From assembly GCA_900120395.1 (NCBI GenBank), contig LT635553.1:362186-426185 (forward strand): a DNA stretch of 64,000 nucleotides. The letters are read 5' to 3'. Each line of letters begins with the position of its first letter. Positions within the stretch are counted from its first letter, which is position 1. Under the pieces are notes generated by a model. That model was given only the letters and a program-made list of their open reading frames with translations. It was not told where the DNA came from and ran no database searches. This DNA is from Porphyromonadaceae bacterium FC4. GTDB taxonomy: Bacteria > Bacteroidota > Bacteroidia > Bacteroidales > Porphyromonadaceae. The position numbers were made by a program, and so were the translations under genes. Below, in pieces: positions 18,914-28,016 of this stretch.

Positions 18914-19696
18914 ATGAGTAAGAAGTACAAAATCGGATATGCCTTGTGTGGGGGAGGAGCGAAGGGGTTTGCCCACCTCGGAGCCATAAAGGTCTTTGAA
19001 GAGCACCATATCCGACCGGATGTGATAGCCGGTACGAGTGCGGGTGCTCTGGCGGGCGTATTTTATGCGGATGGGTTTGCTCCGGAGGAGATTGCGGAGC
19101 TGTTTAGGGGGCATAGGATGACTGACTTTGCCAATCTGAGCCTTTTCTCCGGTGGCTTGCTCAAGCCTACGGGTGTCGCTGAGATGCTTCGGAAAAATCT
19201 GAGGGCGCATAGCTTTGAGGAGCTTCGGATTCCTTTCAGAGCAATCGCCACAAACTGGGAGACGGCTCAGATAACGGTCTTTAGCGAAGGAAAAAACCTA
19301 GTGGAGGCAGTGATTGCCTCATGCAACGTCCCCATGGTCTTTGAGCCGATTGAGATCGATGGTGTCCAGTATGTAGATGGCGGACTGCTCAAAAACTTCC
19401 CCGTCTCGGTGATTAGAGATGAGACGGAGTGTGTGATCGGCGTGAACCTCATGCGTCTCCATGAGTTTACGCCGACGAAGAGCGTGAAGGCTACGGCGTT
19501 TAGGTACTACGATATTATCTCCAAGCTCAATGTGAAGGAGGATATCGCAGCTACGGATGTCCTTGTCGACATGGATGGTCTGCACGAGTACTCCATGTTT
19601 GACCTAAAGTCGATCGATGATATCATAGCGCGTGGCTACAAAAGGACTTCCGAAGTCTTTGCTTCGGCGGAAGTGGTACAAAAACTCAAGCTCTAG
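18914..19696 (+). CDS. Patatin-like phospholipase (RssA family)
   Basis: A 260-residue cytoplasmic or membrane-associated serine lipid hydrolase. Oxyanion loop GGGAKG at residues 13-18, nucleophile Ser42 in GTSAG, catalytic Asp155 in VDGG, the complete Ser-Asp dyad of the family. Length matches short bacterial patatins (250-320). No signal peptide or barrel is present, unlike the large P. gingivalis PlpD-type patatins. Stands alone between the DUF4091 gene and a convergent susD. Confidence 0.93.
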   Translation: MSKKYKIGYALCGGGAKGFAHLGAIKVFEEHHIRPDVIAGTSAGALAGVFYADGFAPEEIAELFRGHRMTDFANLSLFSGGLLKPTGVAEMLRKNLRAHSFEELRIPFRAIATNWETAQITVFSEGKNLVEAVIASCNVPMVFEPIEIDGVQYVDGGLLKNFPVSVIRDETECVIGVNLMRLHEFTPTKSVKATAFRYYDIISKLNVKEDIAATDVLVDMDGLHEYSMFDLKSIDDIIARGYKRTSEVFASAEVVQKLKL

Positions 19697-19840
19697 TCCG
19701 GAGACGCTGACGTCATGAAGGATTCTCTGTGCGAAAACGACGAGAAAAGCCACCCCCTGCTGGGGACTGGTGTGTCACGTTATATCATTGAGTCATAGGC
19801 GGGTAGAGCATGGAGGGGAGTGTAGCGCCTAGAAGCCAAA

Positions 19841-19930
19841 AGTTCCCTACTGGAAACATTTCTCTTCTATCCGTCAAATCATTTTCTTTCCTACAGGAAA
19901 CCTTTCGCTACTATCCGTGAAACTTTTTTA
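19841..19930 (+). repeat. Dispersed intergenic repeat, copy 4
   Basis: GTTCCC-TACT-GGAAAC at 19842-19857 (one stem base changed), CTATCCGTCAAATC, TTTCC-TACA-GGAAAC, ending CTATCCGTGAAACTTTTTT. The most diverged of the nine copies at its hairpins. Confidence 0.88.
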
Positions 19931-20049
19931 CCCCGAACCAAGCCGGCCGTTTGGCGCCCCCTGTCGGGGTCGGTGGGGGAGGGGGATCCGCCTTTTCCGG
20001 GAGGCATCATTGGGACGTTCGCCCCTCCTTGACCACCCGGCTGTGAAGG

Positions 20050-20071
20050 ACCGACCTCCGGCGGGGTCGGT
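20050..20071. repeat. GC-rich hairpin with four-base loop
   Basis: ACCGACCTC-CGGC-GGGGTCGGT: a 9-bp stem (one G-U) with a CGGC loop. It resembles GACCCC-GACA-GGGGTC at about 43541-43556 and CCCC-TGTC-GGGGTCGG at 19958-19973; all three lie beside copies of the dispersed repeat. Confidence 0.45.
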
Positions 20072-20126
20072 GAACTGTAGTGATACCGTACGTCGGAGTG
20101 AAAATAGGCTTGTGCTGATAGTCTCC

Positions 20127-20167
20127 AAAAAAGAGGAAGGGGTGGTACCGGATCCGGCACCACCCTT
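20127..20167 (-). terminator. Terminator of the third susCD operon
   Basis: On the minus strand, AAGGGTGGT and ACCACCCCTT arms around CCGGATCCGG form a long stem (20137-20167), followed by CCTCTTTTTT (the U tract at 20127-20132). Confidence 0.85.
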
Positions 20168-20239
20168 TCTTCGTATCCTAGGCTACATCACCACTCCGCT
20201 GTGGATGGGGAGTGTGTAGTCTGCTTCTTGAGCGGCTGT

Positions 20240-21874
20240 TTACTTCCAGCCTGGGTTTTGCGTCTTGAGCTCCTTGTTGGCCTGCATGTCTACGCGAGGG
20301 ATCGGCCAGAGTAGAGCATACTCAGGTATGCCACCTACCTTTGTTTTGCCGACTGCAGGCTTGTTTTGCACCTTGGCTTGCTGGAGTGGGGTCCACTTGA
20401 GTGTGCCGGAGTGCATGCCGTCAGCCTCGGGATAGAGTCTGGTGCGTCGGATGTCGTCCCAGATGCGGAACTCGAGTGGCAGCTCGTGGATGCGCTCGGT
20501 AAGGATCGCCTGCACTAGCTGATCCCCTCCTGAGGTGACAGGAGCAAGGTTTGCTCTTTTCCTAACTTGGTTGAGGTACTCTCTTGCCTTTCCTTCGTTG
20601 CCTGACTTTGCATAGCCTTCTGCAGCGATCAGTAGTACTTCGGCATATCTCATCATGGGCATGTTGTAGTCGCTATCCTGTCCTTTCTTGAGGGCTTCTT
20701 CGTCAAACCACATCCAATTGCCGGCATTGCCCAGAGTGTGCTCTAGTCCGGTGTCGTCTGTGTACTCGTAGAAGAACAGCTGCTTTTCCTGGATGCGGAT
20801 GTCCTCCGGTGCGTAGCTGTCTAGAAGGATACCGGTGGGTAGGTAGCAGTTGTACATCACATCACCACCCGGGTGGAAAATTCCGTTGCCTTTGGCGTCT
20901 TTCCACTGAAACGCCTCGGTTCCGATTGACCGAGAGGGGTAGGAGTTTCCGATCTTGTGGCTGCTCCAGTTGTACTCCTTGGCGTAGATGACCTCTTTGG
21001 AGTCTTTGGATGTTTTTAGCACGTTGTATGCCGACTCCAGTCCTTGCTTGCTTCCTGCGGCCTGCTCGAGTGAGTGTACCCCGCTGCTGATCACGCGCTG
21101 TGCCATCTCTGCCGCCTTGGCGTATTTGCTGTTGTCACTTACCGGGTAGCCTGCCCACTGTAGGTAGACCTGTGCGAGGAGTGTCTCAGCCATCGCTTGG
21201 GTGACCCGACCTTTGTTTTGGTAAAAAGTGAGATTCTGTAGCGCCTTGCTGTTGATCGCAGCCAGCAGATCCTCCTCGATCATGGCATAGATCTCCGCAG
21301 CCGGGGTGCGTGGTTGGTTGATCTCCTCGGGGGAGTCAAACGCAACGGTGACTTTTGGGATGTCACCAAAGTTTTTCACCAGCTCAAAGTTGTTTAGAGC
21401 TCTAAAGAACTTTGCCTGCGCCTCGTAGGACTTGACCTCCGCGGGTGTCAAAAACTCTTCTGTTCGGGATAGGTTTTGGAGCACGTAGTTGGCTCGTCCG
21501 ATACCGATAAAGAGTTCGTTCCACAGGGACAGGGCGATGCCGTCAAATGCTTCGACATTATACGTCCCGGCCTCGGAGGCTGTGGTGAAGGTACGGTCTT
21601 TTCGGGTGTCGATGAAGAGTCCGGATGTGATGCCACCCCACATGGTTGCCTTGGGAGTCCAACCTCCGGATATCTCAATATTATGCATGTAAGGCATGCC
21701 GCCAAAGTATAGGCTGTTGACCACCGACTCCGCATCTGCCCGGGTGTTCCAAAAGTTGTCCTCGGTCTTCCTCGTGAGTGGCTTCTCTGCTAGGAAATCG
21801 GTGCACGACGTGGTTGTCAGTAGTGCACAACCCGCAGTGACTGCAATAGCAATATAGGTATATAAGTTTTTCAT
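20240..21874 (-). CDS. SusD/RagB-family surface lipoprotein
   Basis: A 544-residue SusD lipoprotein. Lipobox LTTTSC (Cys24), then TDFLAEKPLTRKTEDNFW. Typical features: AQAKFFRALNNFELVKNFGD, repeated TPR-like helices and the C-terminal ELPLEFRIWDDIRRTRLYPE. It lies 29 nt after its SusC partner. Substrate unknown. Confidence 0.95.
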   Translation of the reverse strand: MKNLYTYIAIAVTAGCALLTTTSCTDFLAEKPLTRKTEDNFWNTRADAESVVNSLYFGGMPYMHNIEISGGWTPKATMWGGITSGLFIDTRKDRTFTTASEAGTYNVEAFDGIALSLWNELFIGIGRANYVLQNLSRTEEFLTPAEVKSYEAQAKFFRALNNFELVKNFGDIPKVTVAFDSPEEINQPRTPAAEIYAMIEEDLLAAINSKALQNLTFYQNKGRVTQAMAETLLAQVYLQWAGYPVSDNSKYAKAAEMAQRVISSGVHSLEQAAGSKQGLESAYNVLKTSKDSKEVIYAKEYNWSSHKIGNSYPSRSIGTEAFQWKDAKGNGIFHPGGDVMYNCYLPTGILLDSYAPEDIRIQEKQLFFYEYTDDTGLEHTLGNAGNWMWFDEEALKKGQDSDYNMPMMRYAEVLLIAAEGYAKSGNEGKAREYLNQVRKRANLAPVTSGGDQLVQAILTERIHELPLEFRIWDDIRRTRLYPEADGMHSGTLKWTPLQQAKVQNKPAVGKTKVGGIPEYALLWPIPRVDMQANKELKTQNPGWK

Positions 21875-21903
21875 ACTATCTTTCGTGTTTCGTATTCAGC
21901 TGA

Positions 21904-24900
21904 TCAGAATGTAATGTTAAGTCCCAGAGTAAAGGTCCTTGGGCGTGGGTAGCTAAAGAACTGTCTGCTGGCTCCCCACTTGTTGTCACCGAGTCGAGTA
22001 GAGTTATCCGGGTCGTAGCCAAGATAGTCTTTTGAGGTGAGTAGGAAAGCGTTGTTGACGTTTGCATAAACCCTCATGGAGGATAGTCCGATCTTCTTGG
22101 TTAGCTGTGGATCCAGTGTATAGCCGAGCTGTACGAGGTTGAGTCGGAGGTAAGAGCCGTCGCATACCCAGTCGTCGTCTGCGCCGTTGTTGGCACCTTG
22201 TCCAAAGTTGTTGAGTCGGATGGCTTGCTCTTTGCCGTTGGGGTTGAGCGTCGGGTGCCATGCTTCTTCATACAGTCTGGTCAGTCCGTTTGTCAGGAAG
22301 CGTGCCACGGTAGAGTGGTAGTACTCCTGCATGAGCTGAACGCCCCAGCTGAACTGGAAGTCCATGGTGAGGTCCAGGTTTTTGTACTTGAATGTGTTGA
22401 TGAATGATCCCATCCAGTCGGGAAGTCCGTTGCCGATGATCTGGCGGTCCTTATAGGTTACCTTTTCGCCGATCACACCCGGGATGTTCATGGTCTCGGG
22501 ATCCCAGTTTTCGGGCTTGCCATCGTAGATGCCTACGCGCTTAGGACCGTAGAAGGAGGATAGCTGCTCACCTTCGCGGATCAGCATGTCGTATCCTACA
22601 AATCCGTCTGTCGTGATCTGTCTCTTGCCTGTCAATGGGTCGACAGAGGCGTTCTCGTCTAGCTTCTCCACACGGTTGCGGTTGTAGCCGAGGTTGAGGG
22701 TAGAGGTCCAGGTGAAGTCCTTGGTCTGTACCGGGTAGGCTGTGACTAGGATGTCCACTCCTCTATTGGACACTGCGCCGACGTTGTCCATGATGGAGCT
22801 AAAGCCGGATGAGCGAGCGATCGGACGATTCAGTAGTAGATCGGATGTGTACTTGTAGTAGTAGGAGACGTCGAAGTTGAGTCGACTCTGTAGGACGCTG
22901 AGCTCCATGCCGATATCAAACTGCGAGGTGCGCTCCCACTTTAGGTTGGGGTTGGGGAGGTTGGTCCGGTAGGCTAGCTTTTTCATCTCGTCACCGATCA
23001 GGACAGTCGCCTGGCCAAGTGTGGCGAGTGAGCGGTAGGTGCCGATCTCTGTATTACCGGTCACACCGTAGGAGGTGTGGAGCTTGAGTCGGTCGATGAA
23101 AGAGGCATCTTTCATGAAGTCTTCCTCAGAAACGGTCCATCCAAGTCCGAGAGAGGGGAAGAATGCGTACTTGTTGTTGCTCCCGAAGCGAGATGAGCCG
23201 TCATAGCGTCCTGTGAGGGTCGCCATGTACTTGTTGGCATAGGAGTATGCCACACGGAGGAAGTAGGAGTTCATCGTCCATTTATCGTGGCTGGATCCTA
23301 CTCCGGGGCGGTCGACACCTGAGCCTAGGTTGTAGTAGCCGAGAGCATCGTCTACAAAGTTGGCATTGTTGGCGCTGAGGGATTTCCAAGTGCGAGCTTG
23401 CCAAGACATACCTGCCATGGCGTTGAGGTGATGCTCACCAAAGTCCTGTACATAGGTGAGGTAGGTCTCCTCCTGCCAGTAGATGGAGCTAACGGTGCTG
23501 CCGCTAGCACTACCCTGTGATGAGTGGTTGGTCAGAGGACGCGGGGTGAAGGGTGTATAGCCTTCGTTTTGGTGAACGTGGTAGTCGACACCGAGCTGTG
23601 TCCTCAGGTCCAGACCATCCATGAGGTGAAAGGTCAGAGCTGAGTTGCCAAAGAGCTGTGTATTGTAGCTGCGGTTTTGTAGCCGCTTTAGCAGCTCAAC
23701 AGGGTTACCCACTCCCTCAGGTGCGAAGCCCTGCTTGCCGGAGTTGGGGTCGTTTTTGTCGTTTAGGATAGCCTCGGTCTGGACGATATTGGACTGCGCA
23801 TATACTCCGTCCATCATCACCGGGAGGAATGGCAGCTGCTCGATCATGGTACGGATCGCTCCCTGGTGGTAGGGGTTGTCCGGTATGCGGTTGCCCCATG
23901 AGTAGTTGATCAGTAGGTTGTTGGATGTGGAGAGCCAGTCCAGAGGCTTATCGTCATAGGCCAACTTAGCGTTGATACGCTTCATGTAGGAGTTGTGGAG
24001 GATACCCTGCTGGTCGGTGTAGTTGAGGAAAGCTCCCATCGAGTAGTCATCTCCACTCCGCTGAATATTGACCTGGTGGTTGTGCGATACAGCTGTTCGT
24101 GTAGACTCGCGCTGCCAGTTGGTATCGTAGATAGGCGATCCATCGGCGTTGAATAGGCGTCTGTCTGTGAATATCTTGGAGAGGTCCGTATCAAAGTTTT
24201 TCCCCTGCCAAGCGTTTGCGTTCTCGAGTCCTTGCTTGAATGCCGCCATCCATTGTTCCGAGTTCATCACATCCATCTCACGCTGCATGGTACCGATGGA
24301 TATGGATCCTGCATAAGATATATTGCTAGTACCATTTTTGGATCCTCTCTTGGTCGTTACCATTACGACGCCGTTGGCACCGCGAGCACCGTAGATGGCA
24401 GCTGATGAAGCATCCTTGAGTACTTCTATCGACTCGATGTCGTTGGGGTTGAGTAGCTCAAAGTTTTCCATTGCTACCCCATCCACTATGTAGAGAGGGT
24501 TGGCAGAGGCATTGATGGTCGAAAGACCGCGGATGAGTACCCTCATCCCACCACCGGGCTGTCCCGTGTTGGCAAAGATGTTCACGCCAGCCACCTTGCC
24601 CTTGAGAGCATCTAGAGGGCTAAAGGACTGCTGCTTGAGTAGGTCCTCACCTTTGGCACTGGAGACTGACCCGGTCAGGTCGGACTTACGCATGGTACCG
24701 TATCCCACCACGACCAGCTCGTCCAGCAGCTCTGTGTCGTCCAGCAGGACGATGCGGTGCTCTTGCACACCGTGGAGGGCAATCTCCTGGGAGACCATCC
24801 CTACATAGGAGACGACGAGTGTCTCATTTGCGGGTGTTCCTGAGATCGAAAATCGTCCGTCGATATCTGTCACGGTTCCCTTACCGGGTACTCCTTTTAC

Positions 24901-25119
24901 AGCCACGGTAGCACCTACGATGGGGAGACCATCGGAGTCTACCACTTGACCCTTTACCGTGATTGTACGAGGTGCTTGTGCTTCTTGTGTACTCAGCGGC
25001 CCCGAACTCGTGTTTTCCGTAGTCGTAGCAGATAGCCTTGGTGTCAAGGAGAAAAATAGGGTGCAGACAGCCATACCTCTTATGGCTCGAACACACCCTT
25101 TGCTCAAAAACTCATGCAT
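21904..25119 (-). CDS. SusC/RagA-family TonB-dependent transporter
   Basis: A 1071-residue outer-membrane importer without an STN domain, so not of the sigma/FecR-signalling class. Signal peptide in the first ~32 residues (start at 25119, or Met16 as an alternative), carboxypeptidase-D-like domain about 50-130 (VKGQVVDSDGLPIVGATVAV), TonB box DELVVVGYGTMRKSD, plug with YIVDGVAMEN and GARGANGVVMVTTKRG, and a barrel ending TLGLNITF. It is driven by a full-match promoter about 110 nt upstream and followed by its SusD. Confidence 0.95.
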   Translation of the reverse strand: MHEFLSKGCVRAIRGMAVCTLFFSLTPRLSATTTENTSSGPLSTQEAQAPRTITVKGQVVDSDGLPIVGATVAVKGVPGKGTVTDIDGRFSISGTPANETLVVSYVGMVSQEIALHGVQEHRIVLLDDTELLDELVVVGYGTMRKSDLTGSVSSAKGEDLLKQQSFSPLDALKGKVAGVNIFANTGQPGGGMRVLIRGLSTINASANPLYIVDGVAMENFELLNPNDIESIEVLKDASSAAIYGARGANGVVMVTTKRGSKNGTSNISYAGSISIGTMQREMDVMNSEQWMAAFKQGLENANAWQGKNFDTDLSKIFTDRRLFNADGSPIYDTNWQRESTRTAVSHNHQVNIQRSGDDYSMGAFLNYTDQQGILHNSYMKRINAKLAYDDKPLDWLSTSNNLLINYSWGNRIPDNPYHQGAIRTMIEQLPFLPVMMDGVYAQSNIVQTEAILNDKNDPNSGKQGFAPEGVGNPVELLKRLQNRSYNTQLFGNSALTFHLMDGLDLRTQLGVDYHVHQNEGYTPFTPRPLTNHSSQGSASGSTVSSIYWQEETYLTYVQDFGEHHLNAMAGMSWQARTWKSLSANNANFVDDALGYYNLGSGVDRPGVGSSHDKWTMNSYFLRVAYSYANKYMATLTGRYDGSSRFGSNNKYAFFPSLGLGWTVSEEDFMKDASFIDRLKLHTSYGVTGNTEIGTYRSLATLGQATVLIGDEMKKLAYRTNLPNPNLKWERTSQFDIGMELSVLQSRLNFDVSYYYKYTSDLLLNRPIARSSGFSSIMDNVGAVSNRGVDILVTAYPVQTKDFTWTSTLNLGYNRNRVEKLDENASVDPLTGKRQITTDGFVGYDMLIREGEQLSSFYGPKRVGIYDGKPENWDPETMNIPGVIGEKVTYKDRQIIGNGLPDWMGSFINTFKYKNLDLTMDFQFSWGVQLMQEYYHSTVARFLTNGLTRLYEEAWHPTLNPNGKEQAIRLNNFGQGANNGADDDWVCDGSYLRLNLVQLGYTLDPQLTKKIGLSSMRVYANVNNAFLLTSKDYLGYDPDNSTRLGDNKWGASRQFFSYPRPRTFTLGLNITF

Positions 25120-25226
25120 AACTAAATGTGTGTTTTCATGTTAAAATAAATTATCTCGTGGTCTTTTCTTTTGAGCGCCTGTGGAACGCTAGCAAGATAG
25201 AAAAGATCGCGTAATGCATACGGTCT

Positions 25227-25257
25227 CAAATTTACTTATTATTTGTAAAGTGCCAAA
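25227..25257 (-). promoter_or_regulatory. Promoter of the third susCD operon (TTTG-N19-TAAATTTG)
   Basis: On the minus strand TTTG (25254-25257), exactly 19 bases, then TAAATTTG (25227-25234): a full match to the Bacteroidetes housekeeping consensus. It predicts a leader of about 100 nt. Confidence 0.85.
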
Positions 25258-25275
25258 GAAATTAAAGGCATAAAG

Positions 25276-25314
25276 AAAGCCGAGCACTGACGGTGTGGTC
25301 AGTTGCTCGGCTTT
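25276..25314 (-). terminator. Terminator of the TPP-regulated receptor gene
   Basis: AAAGCCGAGCA-CTGAC and GTCAGTTGCTCGGCTTT pair with one bulged base. On the minus strand the hairpin is followed by TTTCTTTAT; on the plus strand by TTTAAC, so it could work both ways. Confidence 0.8.
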
Positions 25315-25345
25315 TAACTACTCGGTCAGAGACCGAATGTGTGGA

Positions 25346-27589
25346 TCAGAAGCGGTAGGTCACCCCGGCTACGAAGTGGGTCGGTGCAGCAGGGTAGAGC
25401 CAGATGTCGTGGCCTCGCTTGCCGCCCTTCGTGTAGCCATACACTCCTCCATAGCTGGAGTAGTCTGTGTTGTAGAGGTTGATGACCTGTAGCTGAAACG
25501 CCAGGGCTTGCTGCTTGCGCAGCTCGTAGTCATAGCTGACCACCAAGTCACCGACGTAGTGTGCCGGCAGGGTACGCTCGCTGAGACCGGAGTTGTCCAG
25601 GTGCCTTTTGCTGAGATACTGACCGCCCAGGCGGAAGCTCAGCGTGCTCCAGGGGTTCCAAGTGATGGCATGGTTGAGGATGAGCGCCGGGCTGTTGGCG
25701 ATAGGGGTCTCCTTTTGTGTATAGCCTACCTTCTCCCAAGTGTCTTTATCGTCTTCGTAGAACGTGTAGTCGATGATGTTGTTTTTGGAGATCGTACCGT
25801 TGAAGTCCAGAGTCAGAGAGGGGAGGGCTTTCCAGGAGAAGCCTGCCTCCAGCCCGAGGCGATAGCTGCGGGGGACGTTGATCATCAGGTCCTCTCCCAC
25901 GTCGCTCTTTTGACCGTTGGGAACGATCTGATCTTTGTAGTGCATGAAGTAGAGGTTGGCAAAGAGACTGAGTGTGCGGGCAGTATAGTTACCCCCCAGC
26001 TCCAGGTCGCCCATGTACTCGGGGCTGGGCATGATTCGCTCATCACTTTTGCCGTACATTTTGCTCTCGGTGTACATCTTTCGGTTGGGCTCCTTTCCTG
26101 CCATGGCATAGGATAGGTAGGCGCTTGCGTTTCTCGAAAAGAGGTAGGTGAGCCCTACCTTTGGCAGCACGAAGTTGTAGCTCAGAGCCTTGTCGCCGAC
26201 GTAGTCGAGGACATCCAGCTCCTTGGTTTTGCTGTTCATCCGATCGGTGGGGCCATCCATGGTCGCGCGGACATGGCGGTACATGAGGTCTGCGTAGAGG
26301 AGGAGGTTGTCCGTCGGCTTGACCTCAGCCTTGATGTACCCGGAGGCATCGGTCTTGGTGCTGTGGTTGCGGTAGTACTCTTGGTTAGGTGTGAAGCCGT
26401 TGGGCTGTACCTCTGCCCACGGTAGTTTGCCAAAGTGATCTCCGGTGTAGTGGTTGACTGCCACTCCGGCATTGAGGTGACCCCACTGCTGCCTCCACAT
26501 CAGGTTGCCCACACCGCCGTAGAAGTCATTCTCCAGGTATTTCTCCCGGATGAGAGCGATCTTGGTCTTGTCCGTCGCCGGTGCCAGACGGTACTCGCCC
26601 ATCTTTCGTCCCGTGCGGTACTCTCTGGTGAAGCCTTTGCCCCCGGTGTGGTGTAGCGTCACCTCGTAGGAGAGGTCCGTGGTTGGTGCATGCCTAAAGA
26701 TCGCATAGGTGTGGCCCTGTCGGTAGTTGTCCGTCTGGTCGTCGTAGTAGCGAAAATCCTTTGGATCGGCACCGGGGTTCATCAGCCCGGCACTGTTGTG
26801 CGTGCGTCCGTACTTCTCGATGTCCTTGGGAGAGATGCCGTTCCAGGAGATTCCGGTTTTTTGATCCCCCAGGTGGTGGATCAGCCGGAGGGAGTAGTTT
26901 TCCCCACCGTAGTACGCTTGGACGAGATAGGAGCGGCCGCGGCTGTTGCTGCGATCCACGTAGCCATCGCTGTGGATACCAGAGAGGGCTGCGCTGAGTC
27001 GCAGTCCGGTACCGCTGATGTTCCCGGTATGGAGGGTGAGGGTGTTGCGGTTGAGCCCGTACATACCCCAGTAGGTCGAGACAGCTCCCCCGGCTACAGC
27101 TGACGGTAGTGCGGTGCGCATGTCCATGGTCGCCCCAAATGCTCCCGCCCCAAAGGTCGAAGCTCCCGCACCGCGTACGATCACAATGTCGCTCAGGCGG
27201 CTGCCAAAGTCCGGCATATTGGCCCAGAAGACCGCCTGGCTCTCGCTGTCATTGACCGGGATGCCGTTGACGGTGATGTTGACACGGCTGGGGTCGATAC
27301 CCCGGATGGAGAAGCCGGTGTATCCTCCGAAGAGCCCACTGTCTGTCGTGGTAATAAGTGAGGGAGTCCCCTTGAGCATCATGGGGACGTCCCAGGCAGT
27401 AGTGCCCTTGGAGAGCCGGTCCACATTGAGGTTGAGCTTAGTGAGCGGAGTGAGCTCACCGGGACGTGTCCCGAGTACCTCCACCTCGTCGAGGTCGTAC
27501 TCGCGAGCCACGTTTTGTGCCGACACAGTCATGGCGAGCGCAGCAGAGGCACCCAAGACCATGATCGACCGAAGCATTTTGTTATCCAT
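25346..27589 (-). CDS. TonB-dependent outer-membrane receptor under TPP-riboswitch control (thiamine uptake)
   Basis: A 747-residue receptor starting MDNKMLRSIMVLGASAALAM, with signal peptide ending VSAQ; Met36 of the longer open frame is an alternative start. It has no carboxypeptidase-D domain. TonB-box-like DLDEVEVLGTRPG, plug with GFSIRGIDPSRVNITVNGIP and RGAGASTFGAGAFGATMDMRT, then barrel ending FVAGVTYRF. The upstream leader is a clear TPP aptamer, so the gene is switched off by thiamine pyrophosphate. This matches the known Bacteroidetes outer-membrane thiamine receptors found by riboswitch association; the ligand is therefore thiamine or a derivative. No inner-membrane thiamine permease or biosynthesis gene is adjacent. 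Confidence 0.92.
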   Translation of the reverse strand: MDNKMLRSIMVLGASAALAMTVSAQNVAREYDLDEVEVLGTRPGELTPLTKLNLNVDRLSKGTTAWDVPMMLKGTPSLITTTDSGLFGGYTGFSIRGIDPSRVNITVNGIPVNDSESQAVFWANMPDFGSRLSDIVIVRGAGASTFGAGAFGATMDMRTALPSAVAGGAVSTYWGMYGLNRNTLTLHTGNISGTGLRLSAALSGIHSDGYVDRSNSRGRSYLVQAYYGGENYSLRLIHHLGDQKTGISWNGISPKDIEKYGRTHNSAGLMNPGADPKDFRYYDDQTDNYRQGHTYAIFRHAPTTDLSYEVTLHHTGGKGFTREYRTGRKMGEYRLAPATDKTKIALIREKYLENDFYGGVGNLMWRQQWGHLNAGVAVNHYTGDHFGKLPWAEVQPNGFTPNQEYYRNHSTKTDASGYIKAEVKPTDNLLLYADLMYRHVRATMDGPTDRMNSKTKELDVLDYVGDKALSYNFVLPKVGLTYLFSRNASAYLSYAMAGKEPNRKMYTESKMYGKSDERIMPSPEYMGDLELGGNYTARTLSLFANLYFMHYKDQIVPNGQKSDVGEDLMINVPRSYRLGLEAGFSWKALPSLTLDFNGTISKNNIIDYTFYEDDKDTWEKVGYTQKETPIANSPALILNHAITWNPWSTLSFRLGGQYLSKRHLDNSGLSERTLPAHYVGDLVVSYDYELRKQQALAFQLQVINLYNTDYSSYGGVYGYTKGGKRGHDIWLYPAAPTHFVAGVTYRF

Positions 27590-27594
27590 TACCT

Positions 27595-27663
27595 TTTGCT
27601 TGTACTTGATGAATGAAATAAAAAAGTTGTCACAAGCAAAGAGGCAGACTGCCGAGCGGCAGT
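27595..27663 (-). promoter_or_regulatory. Candidate expression platform of the TPP riboswitch
   Basis: Between aptamer and start codon on the minus strand lie a small hairpin (ACTGCC-GCTC-GGCAGT, 27648-27663) and a 9-bp perfect pair TTTGCTTGT (27632-27640) with ACAAGCAAA (27595-27603), ending six bases before the ATG. The second pair would tie up the sequence next to the start codon, consistent with control of translation. Which structure forms with or without ligand is inference. Confidence 0.45.
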
Positions 27664-27681
27664 GCTTATCCGAAAGAATCA

Positions 27682-27758
27682 CGCTTTTCCTACGCAGGCA
27701 TTGTCCTACAGGTTCGAAGGGTATCTGATCTCAGCCACCGTGGTGGCACCCCTAAGCG
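27682..27758 (-). promoter_or_regulatory. TPP (thiamine pyrophosphate) riboswitch aptamer
   Basis: Read on the minus strand, the conserved THI-box segments occur in order: GGGGTGCC, then GGCTGAGAT, then ATACCCTTCGAACCTG and GGACAATGCC, closed by CGCTT/AAGCG. These match the TPP aptamer at nearly every conserved position. It lies in the leader of the TonB receptor gene, about 90 nt before its start. Confidence 0.95.
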
Positions 27759-27780
27759 AGTGACTTAATTGATTACTCCG

Positions 27781-27810
27781 CAAAGGTACCGCTATTTCCC
27801 CACTTCCAAA
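27781..27810 (-). promoter_or_regulatory. Promoter for the riboswitch-receptor transcript
   Basis: TTTG (27807-27810), 18 bases, TACCTTTG (27781-27788) on the minus strand. Predicted start near 27775 puts the whole aptamer in the leader RNA. Confidence 0.75.
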
Positions 27811-27840
27811 AACCGAGTGGGGAATATGATTGATTAACAA

Positions 27841-27970
27841 ATAGATGCGGGTGTTTGGAGAAGAGGTGTGTGAGGGTAAAAAGTTTCCAGTAGGAAACCG
27901 TTCGCTTCTATCCGTCAAATCATTTTCTTTCCTACTGGAAACATTTCTCTTCTATCCGTCAAATTTTTTG
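27841..27970 (+). repeat. Dispersed intergenic repeat, copy 5, with extended flank
   Basis: Core 27882-27970: AAGTTTCC-AGTA-GGAAAC, CTATCCGTCAAATC, TTTCC-TACT-GGAAAC, CTATCCGTCAAATTTTTT. The left flank 27841-27881 (ATAGATG-GGGTGTTTGGAGAAG and GTGTGTGAGGG) is nearly identical to that of copy 6, giving about 120 nt of shared sequence. Confidence 0.9.
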
Positions 27971-28016
27971 CCCCTTCCCGAGTGGCAAAAATAGGGGAAC
28001 TTGATGCTACTCCTGA

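Larger units (their letters stand above)
19697..20239. other. Intergenic stretch between convergent patatin and susD genes
   Basis: Holds repeat copy 4, two GC-rich hairpins with four-base loops (near 19957-19973 and 20050-20071) and the minus-strand terminator at 20137-20167. Open frames here follow the GC-rich composition and have no recognisable protein. Confidence 0.6.

Noticed and set aside
19891-20219. Open frames in the GC-rich gap between patatin and susD
   Set aside because: Proline/glycine/arginine-rich translations on both strands, explained by composition and hairpins; no start signals or known motifs.
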